Source: Epiperipatus broadwayi (lineage: Eukaryota > Onychophora > Udeonychophora > Euonychophora > Peripatidae). From it: a stretch of DNA of 64,000 nucleotides. Shown here one piece after another: positions 24,548-35,100 of the stretch (the first letter of the stretch is position 1; each line of letters opens with the position of its first letter). The stretch covers positions 12,560,579 through 12,624,578 of the forward strand of contig JAQFVV010000013.1 in the NCBI GenBank assembly GCA_028023455.1, written 5' to 3'. Below the pieces are notes generated by a model. That model saw only the letters and a list, made by a program, of their open reading frames with translations. It did no database searches and was not told where the DNA came from. The position numbers and the translations under genes are program-made.

Positions 24548-24868
24548 GTGGTGTACTCTATTTCCTGCCCTCAAGCCGGATGCCACGCTACATAATATGG
24601 GGAAACGAAAGCCACAATTAATACCAGATTAGCTCAACATCGTTACACATTCAACAGAGCTCAAACGAACAGCAGCACATCCTCAGTATTTTTCGAACAT
24701 AGTAAACAATCTGGGCACAACTTCATACCTGCCAACCCCATTATTTTATGTTCAGAGCCAAATGATTACAGGAGAAAAATAAAGGAGGCATTCTATATTA
24801 ATAGAGATATCCATGCCATTAACAGAAAGGACACATGCTTCGAGATCTCGAAAAAATGGGCTACGTAA
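24548..24868 (+). pseudogene. GIY-YIG endonuclease domain of a Penelope-like retroelement (fragment)
   Basis: This 107-codon frame has one internal stop (TAA at 24593) and a natural stop at 24868. It reads VVYSISCPQAGCHAT, stop, YGETK, then TRLAQHRYTFNRAQ, SSVFFEHSKQSGHNF, KIKEAFYINR and EISKKWAT. This matches the PLE GIY-YIG domain: a GIY-like strand, the Cys pair typical of PLEs, YIGET-like, the catalytic Arg in TRL..H, H....GH, and the Glu in KEA. The stop replaces the residue just before YGET, so this copy is dead. The upstream RT is absent (5' truncation). Confidence 0.85.
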
Positions 24869-24922
24869 CAGTAGCTTATTTGAATATTTACATTTGCATA
24901 TATTTATTACACTTTTCATGAA

Positions 24923-24957
24923 GGCTATGAGGCATGGTTCCTCGAAAACGTTCAGCC
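24923..24957 (+). ncRNA. Hammerhead-like motif with variant core (PLE right arm, 7-nt deletion)
   Basis: This is the inverted partner of 24298-24338. It retains GGCT, the GAGG/CCTC region, GAAAACGTTC and AGCC but lacks seven bases (GTATGAG) of the first core strand. It is therefore probably inactive. Confidence 0.5.
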
Positions 24958-26801
24958 GAAAATTTTTAATAGTAAGTTATATTTTCTCTAATTAATATTT
25001 ACAATTAGGTATTTTTTGTTTTTACATATAAGGAGAAATTAAAACCATATTTATTATATAATTTCTTAATAATATCCACTAAAGCTCCATCCATTCCCAA
25101 ACTTACAAAACTTACCCATAATCTATTTCTATTTACTCTATCATACTGCTTCTCTATATCTATAAAAATTATATATAACTGTCTTCCTGTATTCCTACTC
25201 ATATCCATAAGTTGTGTAACTACAAATAAACTATCTCCTAAATGCTTATCTGATCAAAAACTTCCTTGCATTTCTCCCACTATATTATTTTCTTCCATCC
25301 ATTTTACAACCCTTCCAGCTATCATATTATGAGAAAACTTTATATAGCACTGATGTTACTGCTATTGGTCTATAATTGTTTAACTTTCTATGATCCTTAC
25401 CCTTCTCTTTAAATAATAGTCTTATTCTTGTATTACTCCAATTACCTGAAAAATCTCTCTTCTATGCCATCTCATTAAAACATGATAATAGTTTTAATTT
25501 TGCCTTCTGCCCTAAATTCATTACCATCTCTGCGACCCATTCATCCAAACCTCTTGCCATTCCACCTTTCAATTTCTTATTTGCCTCATTCAGTTTATTT
25601 TCTGTAAATCGTACATTCCCATTACTATATGCTCTCATGTTTGCTATCACTCTGTCCTACACATCTAACATCTTTTTTATATCCATTACATACTTGTTAA
25701 GACTATCTCTAATTCTTCTCTAGAGCTACACTCTATTCCCTTATCATCTAGTAGTACTAATTCTCTCTCCTCTACATTTCTTCTTTTAATGTATTTCCAA
25801 AAATTTTTACTTCCATCTCTTCCACTTTTATTAATATCTTCCAACAGTTTACTATTCAATTTCATTCTCTCTTTATAATTATCAATTTTAGCCAACTTCT
25901 TTTTTTCTAATACTTTTCCCATTTAATATTAACATCTTTTTCACATTCATTGTTCTTAATAGCACACTTATATTCTCTGCATGCTTTTTCCCTCTCTTTT
26001 ACACTTTTACTAACTCTCACTTTCCTATTACTTTTATTCTTCTGAATATTCTCACCTAAATCCCATTTGCCACTTTTTCTATTTCACCACACCAGTCCTT
26101 ATACTCATCCCCAACCAATTCTTCCATGGTTACTTCAACTTTTATTTTATAGACTTCTAACTTATTCTCATCATTCACTCTCCATCCATATCTTACACTA
26201 TCCTTTCTACTTTATTACTATTTTTCATCACATTATTAACCATTTTTATTACAAAGAAGTTATGATCACTATTACATACTCTCTTCATTATCAAACCAAA
26301 CACCTTAATTTTCCGTACTTTATTCATTTCCTCTTTCTCTACTAATACATAATCTATTGTGTGGAATATATTATTTTCAGACTATGTGTATTGTCCCTCA
26401 TAAATATTCGATAAATTTCCAATGGTCAAATTCACTCTCTAACAAAAACTCTTCAAAAGCATTTTAGCGCCTCTAGTGATAAAGTGGTACCAATATAATT
26501 TTCATTAAGTCAAAATAATGAAACACCATAATTACTTTTTTTTTAAAAAAAAAAAAACATAAGAGCATTTGAACACATGAGTTAAACATAAATTTATATT
26601 AATGAAAAAATTACTAGCAATAAAAATTAATACTATCATTACATGATCACCATCTCATACTAGCACAATAATTGTTATTAAACAATTCAAAATACAGCAA
26701 AACTCTCCATATAGTAGTGCCATCTTGTGCTAACAAGAGCAATCAATGGATGCCAGAAGGCTTGTGCATAAAATCCCTATCTAGTGCCTACTCATCCAAT
26801 A

Positions 26802-26843
26802 TCCCCAGACTAGTTTCTGGCTTGTGGCCTTCATCAGTGAGGA
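26802..26843 (-). ncRNA. Hammerhead ribozyme, type I with minimal stem III
   Basis: On the minus strand TCCTCA pairs with TGGGGA (stem I, 6 bp with one G-U). Between them are CTGATGA, a GGC/GCC hairpin with loop CACAA, GAAA, and ACTAGT-C with predicted cleavage after that C. All conserved hammerhead core bases are present. The sequence is identical to 27036-27077. Confidence 0.88.
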
Positions 26844-27035
26844 GCCTTGGATCTGAGAGCACTGCACCTAGATCTTAGGATCTAATGCAACCCTCCAGCA
26901 CCCACCTTTTAACTCTATTTAATAGTATTTTCAATTTCATTCTCATAGTTTTGTAGTTAAATAGAGTTAAAAGGTGGGTGCTGGAGGGTTGCATTAGATC
27001 CTAAGATCTAGGTGCAGTGCTCTCAGATCCAAGGC

Positions 27036-27077
27036 TCCTCACTGATGAAGGCCACAAGCCAGAAACTAGTCTGGGGA
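27036..27077 (+). ncRNA. Hammerhead ribozyme, type I with minimal stem III
   Basis: Stem I is 27036-27041 (TCCTCA) with 27072-27077 (TGGGGA). The core strand CUGAUGA is 27042-27048. Stem II is G27050-C27052 with G27058-C27060, closed below by an A-A mismatch. GAAA is 27062-27065. The stem III segment ACUAGU is 27065-27070, and C17 is 27071 with predicted cleavage after it. A two-base loop cannot close stem III within one molecule. Because ACUAGU is self-complementary, two molecules can form a 6-bp stem III between them. Such diminished-stem-III hammerheads are known from Penelope-like elements. Confidence 0.9.
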
Positions 27078-27213
27078 TATTGGATGAGTAGGCACTAGAT
27101 AGGGATTTTATGCACAAGCCTTCTGGCATCCATTGATTGCTCTTGTTAGCACAAGATGGCACTACTATATGGAGAGTTTTGCTGTATTTTGAATTGTTTA
27201 ATACTATCATTAC

Positions 27214-29342
27214 GTTTGTCAAATCAAAACTTAAAATTATATATTTTTATTTCTTTTTAAATAAATGTTTTTATAAGCATTGTCTGTGATTTTTTATTTT
27301 ATATATTATCCTGTATTTTTTTTATTGGCCTGTAAAGACTTAAAATTTATCCGGTTCTTCAAAGAAAAATTTATGCTAATAGCATAAGTATGTCAATTAT
27401 ATATATATATTATGTAAAAAAACCATAATTTTATGCTAATTTCAGGCCTTCCTTTATTCCTTGACTAGAAGTTATTGTTGATATATGGCAATTATATTAA
27501 AAATAAATAAAATCTGACAACTTGACCCTCTAGTAATACAATTTTTATGATTGTAAATATAATTTAATATTAAAAAAGTTTTTTTAAAAAGTCATCTATT
27601 TGTTTTTTATAGTAATTTTGCATTTTCAAATGGTTAATTCACTATCACTTCAAGTTCTCAAATGACTAATATTTCTAATGACTTATTTTCATTAAGATAA
27701 TCCTCAGCTGAATGACCATTGCCTTTCTCACATAGTAAAATGATTCTTAGACAATGTCAGTCATGGAAATTGTGAAGAAGATTGTTGAACAGTGAAATTG
27801 TCACTTATTTTTGAAGGTATAAAATAATAAATTATTGCATTGTTTAAAATGAATAGAAGAATGTATTACTATCGGTTATTTGTACTAATATTAATTTTAA
27901 ATATATAAAATAAAAAAGGTGACTATTTCAAATATTCCAAGTTAAAATAATTATAACCAATTCAGCACAATCTTTAAATAAAAAAAATAATTAAACTAAT
28001 CTTTTAAATAAACAGTGTTAACATAAGTTTTTAAGCCAATTTAATTATAACATTTGTAGAGATACATATTTCTCTTTCTAGTAACTTGAATTATCAATAG
28101 ATTGCAAATTCAAAAAAAAAAAAAATATTGTATTGAATGAAACAAAATTAATAAAAAAAAAAGTGTTAACTTATTCATTTCCCCCCAATATTGCCAATAA
28201 ACAAAAAAATACAAAGATTGAAATACATATATAAGGAAAAGTCATCACATAAATGTGATTATTATAAATAAAATATGTGGCATCAAATAAAGTATTTAAA
28301 ATATGTAACAGAAATAAAGATGCTTAACTTAAATAAATTATTGAAAACAAACACATACAATACTGTATTTTCCATTTAATATTTCAAATATAAAGACATT
28401 AATTTTTTGCTACACTGAAATCCATCCATCTTTTTATCTTAGAATTATATATTGTTCTAATTCTTTTTATAATTCACATCCAAAAATTTAATTAAAACAA
28501 ACTTCATTAAAAATTGAAAACAAAACTCACTACAGGATTCTGTATCATTTCTCATCTATATTTACTATAATTTCAGTATGATCACAATTGAAAAACATAT
28601 AACATCTTGAAAAAGATTTCACAAATTCATAAAATGGAAACTCACATGTACACAAAAATGAAGATCTATTTAGCAAGAAAATCCCTATCTCCAAAAATAT
28701 GATAGCTATTTTTTTTTATCAACATGAGAGTGATGATAGATTATATTTTTAGCATGTAAAAATACATGTACATTAGTTCATTTTATATAATTACATTTTA
28801 AAAACAAAACTTAAATAGAAAGTACTATAAATATAGTTTAAATGCAAAATTAGAAGTTATTAAAAAAGACTGAACTACAAGATATTTTAATTTGCCAACT
28901 GAAAAACAGTACAGTTATCATATTTTAATAATGACTTGCTTAAAAAATAATTAATGAACAAAAAGCAAAAGAACTTTTAAAAGCAGCACTAATGGAGATA
29001 AAAAATAATAATAAAAGTTTACTCAGGTAAAATAAACTTTTGATTGCTAGGAATAAATAAATTCCAAAAAAAAATTTTAACATCAGCAATTCTAAAAAAA
29101 AAAAATGCTTCTAATTGTAAAGCATCAAAAACCAACAAGTTTTATCTCAAAAGTTATGTGTAAAAAAAGAAAACAAGCATACCAATACCTGATGAATTTT
29201 TCAAAAATCAAAAGTGAGTGAAAATAAGAACATCAATCAGTCCTTCTCATTAGATAAAAAATAACTTTGTAAAAAAAAAAGTTCGTTTTTTTTTAAAATT
29301 TATACTTCTTTGTGTTTTATTATCATTTTGAGTGTAAAAGTT
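27214..29342. other. Intron sequence, no feature recognised
   Basis: AT-rich sequence with homopolymers and short TA runs. I found no exon or transposon signature. Confidence 0.5.
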
Positions 29343-29358
29343 TAACTTTTGTATTTAT

Positions 29359-29580
29359 ATTTACCGAGGCTGTAACCTCGAGAATATGCGTGTAAAATGC
29401 GATAGTAGGGACCTCAACAGGTGTTTAACCACAAGCTTACACACAAGCTTCCATAGCGTAAGCTTGTGGTAAACACCTGTAGAGGTCCCTACTATCGCAC
29501 TTTACACGCATATTCTCGAGGTTACAGCCTCGGTAAATATTACTTATGTAATCAATGTGCATTTAATAAATTTATAATTA
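29359..29580. mobile_element. Foldback element with 16-bp TSD
   Basis: An ~80-bp inverted repeat (29361-29443 with 29457-29536; outer ends TTTACCGAGGCTGTAACCTC) with a centre of about 14 bp is followed by a ~40-bp AT-rich tail. A 16-bp direct repeat, TAACTTTTGTATTTAT (29343-29358 and 29581-29596), brackets palindrome plus tail. Long TSD plus 3' tail suggests retrotransposition rather than cut-and-paste. No ORF, and no GAAA/CUGANGA core seen. The family is unknown to me. Confidence 0.75.
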
Positions 29581-29808
29581 TAACTTTTGTATTTATGTAA
29601 TCCATAACTTTAAGTTTTTAAGCAAAAAATGTATAGCATTTGTGCTATAGTTTTATTGTGCTATAACCATAAGTAAACTTTATTAATAAAGTTTCTATGG
29701 AAATTTGGCTCTCTTTCTCATTCATTTTGAAAATCACAATCAGGAAGGATCCCTCAATACCATTTTAACTTACACAAATAATAATAATAATAATAATATA
29801 AATTTTAC

Positions 29809-29888
29809 CCATTCAGGTTGGTCATATTGCAAACATTTACTACAAGGTTTATCATCAACAACAACATGAGGATTTTCATTGGCTTGTT
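29809..29888 (-). CDS. RSF1: RSF1 exon: start of the PHD finger
   Basis: This 80-bp minus-strand exon (acceptor tttcag, donor gtaaaa) is entered in phase 1, completing a Glu codon split from exon 39938-40151. It leaves in phase 0. It encodes QANENPHVVVDDKPCSKC followed by LQYDQPEW. CSKC is the first zinc-ligand pair of the PHD finger. The following W then continues to ILLCDKC in the next exon, matching human DDEPCKKCGLPNHPELILLC. The local sequence is otherwise very AT-rich, and a (AAT)n microsatellite lies at 29779-29799 just beyond the donor. Confidence 0.94.
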
Positions 29889-31155
29889 CTGAAATTAAAA
29901 AAAAAAACAAAAAACAATTTTATATTATTCTTTTAAAAAAAGTAGGCCAACAGGAAAAAATATGTAGAACTTTGTTGAAAAAAAAAAAAAATGTAACAAT
30001 GTATGTATTTGCAAATTATTTAAGTATTTTTGTCTGCTTAAAATTTTTCTTTATTAGATGAAATAATACAAAATAAAAACAATAAACAATTACTAGTTAT
30101 TTATATACAAATTTTTATAATTTATGGACATGAATTATCTTTTTCTCAAATGAGTAGCACATTTACACATTCCATGATTACCATATATTTTATGATATTA
30201 TAATAGTCCTGATAAAAACGTGCATAACAAAATGAAGAGAACAATTTATATCATTGCATTTGTTAAGCTAATTTGTAAGCTTCCAATCAGACATTCATAT
30301 GAATTAAAAAATAAATTCCCATGATTTATGGTGATTTGGTTTGCCATGTGTTTAATACAAGTATATTTATAGATAAAAAAATCTCAATCTAATGAATTAG
30401 TAAATGTTAAAATAAACAACAATAATAAATTTACAAATTCATAAGAAATTGAGTGTCAAACTAATAATAGTAGAATAATTTATAAATAAAACATGAACAA
30501 TATCTCAATAGAAATTTTAATTAGAAAAAACCTAACTAATAATAAAAATTCTGACACAAAAAATAACACATTATTGCATCAAATTCCAACTCATTAAATA
30601 CTTTGCCTACAATACAATTTTTCTTTTCCTATCTAGGAAAAAAAAATCCCCCCAAAAGTCTAAATAATCAATGAAGATTTTAAAACTGCAATAAATGTTG
30701 TAATAGTAGTAATTGAAAGGTTTGTTTCTTGAAAGATCATAAGACTTTTGTCCACTGGAAGAGATAGAGATGAATTATGATCTCTCGATTTTTGGATAGA
30801 TAGATAATCATTTTTACAGCCAAATAAAAAATATACATAATTTAGCAAATGATATGGTTCAATAAATAGCTGATTTTCCACTAAACTCAAGTTAACTAAT
30901 CTGATAATGCACTAAACCAAATAGGCAACAATTATTATCAAAGATAGTAATGACAAACAAACAAACAAAAAAAAGATGACCAATCGCATGTTTTGCAAAA
31001 AAAAAAAAATTAAAAAAAAGCTATGGTTGAGTAATAAATATTTAAATAATGACTAAAGAATCATAACCGTTGCATTATGAAGATCTGCTATATTTGCACT
31101 ATCAAATTGAAAATAAACACTAGAAAAAATTAGGAAAACATACATTATAGATGTT
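29889..31155. other. Intron sequence, no feature recognised
   Basis: AT-rich intronic sequence up to the TSD of the next composite repeat. Nothing further can be supported. Confidence 0.5.
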
Positions 31156-31279
31156 AATACATAAGATTAAAACAGGCTAAACTCACTATACGTATTGCCA
31201 CACACAGCAAGCTAGAGCAATCAATGGATGCCAGAAGGCTTGTGCATAAAATTCCCATCTAGGGCCTACTCATCCAATA

Positions 31280-31325
31280 TCCCCAGACTAGTTTCTGGAT
31301 TGTGGCCTTCTTCAGTCAGTGAGGA
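31280..31325 (-). ncRNA. Hammerhead ribozyme copy with a 4-base insertion in the core
   Basis: On the minus strand, stem I is TCCTCA/TGGGGA and GAAACTAGTC is intact, but the first core strand reads CTGACTGAAGA, a 4-base duplication plus T to A. It is probably slow or inactive. Confidence 0.65.
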
Positions 31326-31929
31326 GCCTTGGATCTGAGAGCACTGCACCTAAATCTTAGGATCTAATGCAACCCTCTAGCAGCCACCTTTTATCTCCAT
31401 TTAACTATAAAACTATGAGTCTTAAACTGAAAACACCTTAATGTTTTCAATCCAAGCCCATTAGCTGATATAGTCATATGGGTCTGAACTTAGTTCAGTA
31501 CCCATACATTTTAGTGTCTTTGGTTCTTTAATAACCCTAGCCACCACTATTCTATTAGGCAGGATTGGTTTTAAGCCAAAACTCTAGCTTGCTGTGTGTA
31601 GCAATACATATAGAGAGTTTGCTTGTTTTAACAAGTTACACACAAGCATAAGAGGTGATGGTCATGTGATGTTTATTGGCTTAAAACTAATCCTGCCTAA
31701 TAGGATAGTGGTGGCTATGGTTATTAAAGAACCGAAGACACCAAAATGTATGGGTACTGAACTGAGTTCAGACCCATATGACTATATAAGCTAATGGGCT
31801 TGGATTGAAAACATTAAGGTGTTTTCAGTTTAAGACTCATAGTTTTGTAGTTAAATGGAGATAAAAGGTGGCTGCTAGAGGGTTGCATTAGATCCTAAGA
31901 TTTAGGTGCAGTGCTCTCAGATCCAAGGC

Positions 31930-31971
31930 TCCTCACTGATGAATGCCACAATCCAGAAACTAGTCTGGGGA
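31930..31971 (+). ncRNA. Hammerhead ribozyme copy with weakened stem II
   Basis: TCCTCA (31930-31935), CTGATGA (31936-31942), GAAACTAGTC and TGGGGA are all present. Stem II (ATGCCACAATCCA) has lost its GGC/GCC pairing, so folding is less certain than in the 27036 copy. Confidence 0.7.
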
Positions 31972-32136
31972 TATTGGATGAGTAGGCACTAAATGGGGAT
32001 TTTATGCACAAGCCTTCTGGCATCCATTGATTACTCTAGCTTGCTGGGTGTGGCAATACGTATAGTGAGTTTTGCCTGTTTTAACAACAGTTATACACAA
32101 GCATAAGAGGTGATGGTCATATGAATACATAAGATT

Positions 32137-35100
32137 CTTTATCTTTTAATAAAATTAATATAGTGGCAAATTATAAAATTATAACAATTCATAGATTTAA
32201 CTATGGGATATTGGCAAATTTCAAAACTCATAAAACATACATGTAAAGACAATCTCAAAAATATTTGCTTTTAAATGTTATGATTAAAAGTATTTAATGC
32301 TAATATGATACTAGAAACAGCAATAATAAGTCATACTGAAGAAATTGATAAATACAATAACCAATATTCTTTATCCAAGCAGTTAATAATAGATACACAA
32401 TATTTAATCAATACAGGATATATTATATTGGTTTATTCATAGACTTCTCAATAATAGCAGTTAATAATAGATACACAATATTTAATCAATACAGGATATA
32501 TTATATTGGTTTATTCATAGACTTCTCAATAATATCATTTAAATCTTACAAAGATATGAATTAAATTATACAAAAAAATTAGATGATAAACACTGAATTA
32601 AAAAATCAATGTGTTCTTATATGTGACTCACATTTTTGGAAACATTTTTCTTCATTATCAAACAATAAAATTGCTTAAGTTATTGATATATATAAAAAAG
32701 AAATCAGTCTGAATATTCCATATCAATTTTTTTTAAATATATAAAAAATTGCAAAGAATTTAAAGGAATGAAAATCTATAAGCAAGATTCCCACAGAATA
32801 ATTTTAAATTATATATCAATTACAATTATTTTAAAAGATGAAAGATTACTCTGCTTAGTATATCATGGAGTTAATAACATTTTCAACAACTGTACAGGCA
32901 AAAGATCTGGTTTTGATAAGAAAGATCATCCTTCTTTTTATTTAATAATCAAAAAATATTGGGTATAAATCATCACCTAAAACTCAAAAATTTTATGCAA
33001 AGAAGCTGAAAATCTACTTCATTTTAATGATAATGCAATTAGTTTTCTGAATTTACTTTCCAATTAGTAGAGCAAATAAAATCAATTCTGCTAACAAATG
33101 AAAAAAACAAAACAAAATTCAATCAAACAGATTTAGCAGTAGATATAACTAAACATTCTTTTTTTTAGAGACTTACAATTGTACTGTATACAACTGCATA
33201 TATGTGAAAACTGTTTCTTCTTTTTTGATGATTTTTGCTCAAATCTTAATGTAACTCAAGGATATAGGAAGAGCTCTGCATAAAGACCAATTATCTAAAA
33301 TTTCCTTAACCAGAAGAAGAAAAAAAATGAGAATGTCTTCACAAAATGACAAAAGACAGCAAAATCCATACACATCAATATCATAACTAAACATTTTGAC
33401 TTTTAATTTAAAAGATCTATTAATACTAAAATATATAAATTTAATAATTTTCTGAAGATAATAAATGATATTCAAATACTAATTAAGACAAATAAATATG
33501 AATTCACTGATCATAAGTATCGAGGAAAATAATTCTTCTCTAATAATAATAATAATGAAGATGACATCTAAGCATCAAGAGACAATTATGCACAACTACT
33601 TTTTTTAACTGAATACCATTTGTTTAAAACAGATTTAATTTTTCTTTTACACAATTGAGACTCGAACCAGAAAACTTTAACACTAAATTCATCACCCTAT
33701 TGCTAAGCTAAATTATACAGGGCAATTCTTTTTCCTTTCTATAAGCTAAATAAGTGATCAACTCAGAAGGTATTAAATTAAAATGTTGCAAATACTTTTA
33801 TCTGAAAGGATCTATATATTTGTCTTCTTCAAATTCTAATGATTACAAATTGCTTATTTGTTTTTGAATATACTGCCAAGACAATGGAAATTTCCTCCAT
33901 AATTCATAATGATTTAACAGAATATTTTTAAATACACATCTAGGAAATGAACCACGCAAAACATCCATACATTCTGTAAAATTTTTTTGTTTCATTGAAA
34001 TGCTGAAATCACTCATAAATCTTTTCTTTTTTCTGAAATCCATTCATTCATATCTTCATGTAGTTTACAATTTTTTCTGATCATCCTAATATTTAAATAA
34101 GAATAGCATGGAGTCATATAGCAAACTTTCATATAGATACTCAGTAAAATTTTACTTTACAAAATAAAACTATCATGTAAAGAAATATCTAAATTACTGA
34201 TTGCAGCAAAGTTTTAAAATAATGTTGCCACACTTTCTCTCTATATAGTCTGATATAAATTGAGAAAAAAAAACTAAATAAAAAATATTGAGCTAGTAGT
34301 AAAAATAGACTCATAAAATTAGAAAATGAACAAAAAAAAAAAAAAAAAGAACCTTTAAGATTCAAACAACTCTAAACATATTAAAAAGTTATTAGTCAAA
34401 ATGAAATTTAATTTTCAATTTTTAGAAAGAATTCAGTCATCTATATGACAGCTTCCAGCATAATATTTATAGACATACAATCAGGAAGTTAATTCTAATT
34501 TAAATTTACTTGTAATTATGTTCATTACAATATCTCACAATTACCATTAATTTTAGATATTACCAAATGAGCAGTAAATAACATTCAAATTGATCAATGT
34601 TTTTATGATCATATAAAAGATATTTTCTCATCCAACATATTTAAATCATATTTATATGAAAAAATACATATTCAATCATGTAAAAAGATTTCAACAAAAT
34701 ATGTAATCACTGTTATCAATCAAATGAAAGAAAATATGGCATTCGTCATTGATTCAACATCTGTTATTCATAAGTAGTTATTATACACAATATTACAATG
34801 TATAAAAAATTCTTAAATTATACATTTTCTTCAATTGAATATTAATAATTCATGATGTATAAAATATATATATATATATAAAACTATCAAAATCATCACT
34901 AGAAAAAAAATATATAACAGAAGACAACATATTTTAAAGAGCAAAAGAATATTTAATATTGGTTTTGCAGTTATTCATGAAGTGTATAGCAAATAAAAAA
35001 AAATGGAAAGTTGTCATCTCAAACAAAATGATTAAATGACATGTTAATTGAAAATTATTTTGTAGCTTCTAATTTCTTACAAAAATTGAATATGTTTCAA

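Larger units (their letters stand above)
24236..24983 (+). mobile_element. Penelope-like element fragment with inverted ends, inserted in the LINE
   Basis: Arms of ~180 bp (about 24262-24448 and 24812-24985) are inverted copies around a ~360-bp centre. The block is flanked by 15-bp direct repeats with one mismatch, TTCTCTAATTGATAT (24221-24235) and TTCTCTAATTAATAT (24984-24998). The centre plus right arm encode a GIY-YIG endonuclease C-terminus. Partial inverted copies at one end and variable-length TSDs are established traits of Penelope-like retroelements. Each arm carries a hammerhead-like motif near its outer end. Confidence 0.85.
22012..26460 (-). mobile_element. Non-LTR retrotransposon (LINE), minus strand, decayed, 3' end duplicated
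   Basis: Reading the minus strand from 26460, an endonuclease end is followed by a typical linker (FWKYIKRRNVEERELVLLDD near 25800). RT blocks follow: GGMARGLDEWVAEMV near 25530, LYIIFIDIEKQYDRVNRNRLW near 25150, and the active-site box near 24090. The last reads FAGDIFLC, so the second residue of the usual FADD is changed. NYLGI follows near 23895. The 3' region encodes a terminal CKEGIESIRHLIVEC-like Cys/His motif near 22330. The last ~780 bp occur twice (22012-22790 and 22812-23600, offset about 803 bp). A Penelope-like insertion at 24236-24983 splits the RT. The clade is uncertain (Jockey/I/R1-like). Confidence 0.75.
26643..27197. mobile_element. Composite head-to-head hammerhead repeat with 16-bp TSD
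   Basis: The block is flanked by a perfect 16-bp direct repeat, TTAATACTATCATTAC (26627-26642 and 27198-27213). The left arm (minus copy) and right arm (plus copy) are almost perfect inverted copies of ~240 bp. They meet around a short unpaired centre near 26917-26958. Each arm has an intact hammerhead pointing outwards. There is no ORF of note. It is the cleanest member of the family in the window and looks young. Confidence 0.92.
31169..32123. mobile_element. Composite head-to-head hammerhead repeat with 13-bp TSD
   Basis: A perfect 13-bp direct repeat, AATACATAAGATT (31156-31168 and 32124-32136), brackets a 955-bp block. Its left arm is a near full-length minus copy (to about 31575). Its right part is a plus copy (from about 31575) that runs through a complete unit. 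The two arms pair over ~400 bp. Ribozymes lie at 31280-31325 (minus) and 31930-31971 (plus). Confidence 0.9.

Noticed and set aside
26672-27222. Two ~70-codon ORFs with near-identical proteins (MLLNNSKYSKTLHIVVPSCA type).
   Set aside because: They are identical only because they lie in the two inverted arms of the ribozyme composite. They cross the hammerhead and have no codon-like constraint or known domain.
33640-33730. tRNA-like sequence on the minus strand with box-B-like GGTTCGAGTC.
   Set aside because: No foldable cloverleaf with a 7-bp acceptor stem was found by eye. It is more likely a SINE relic.
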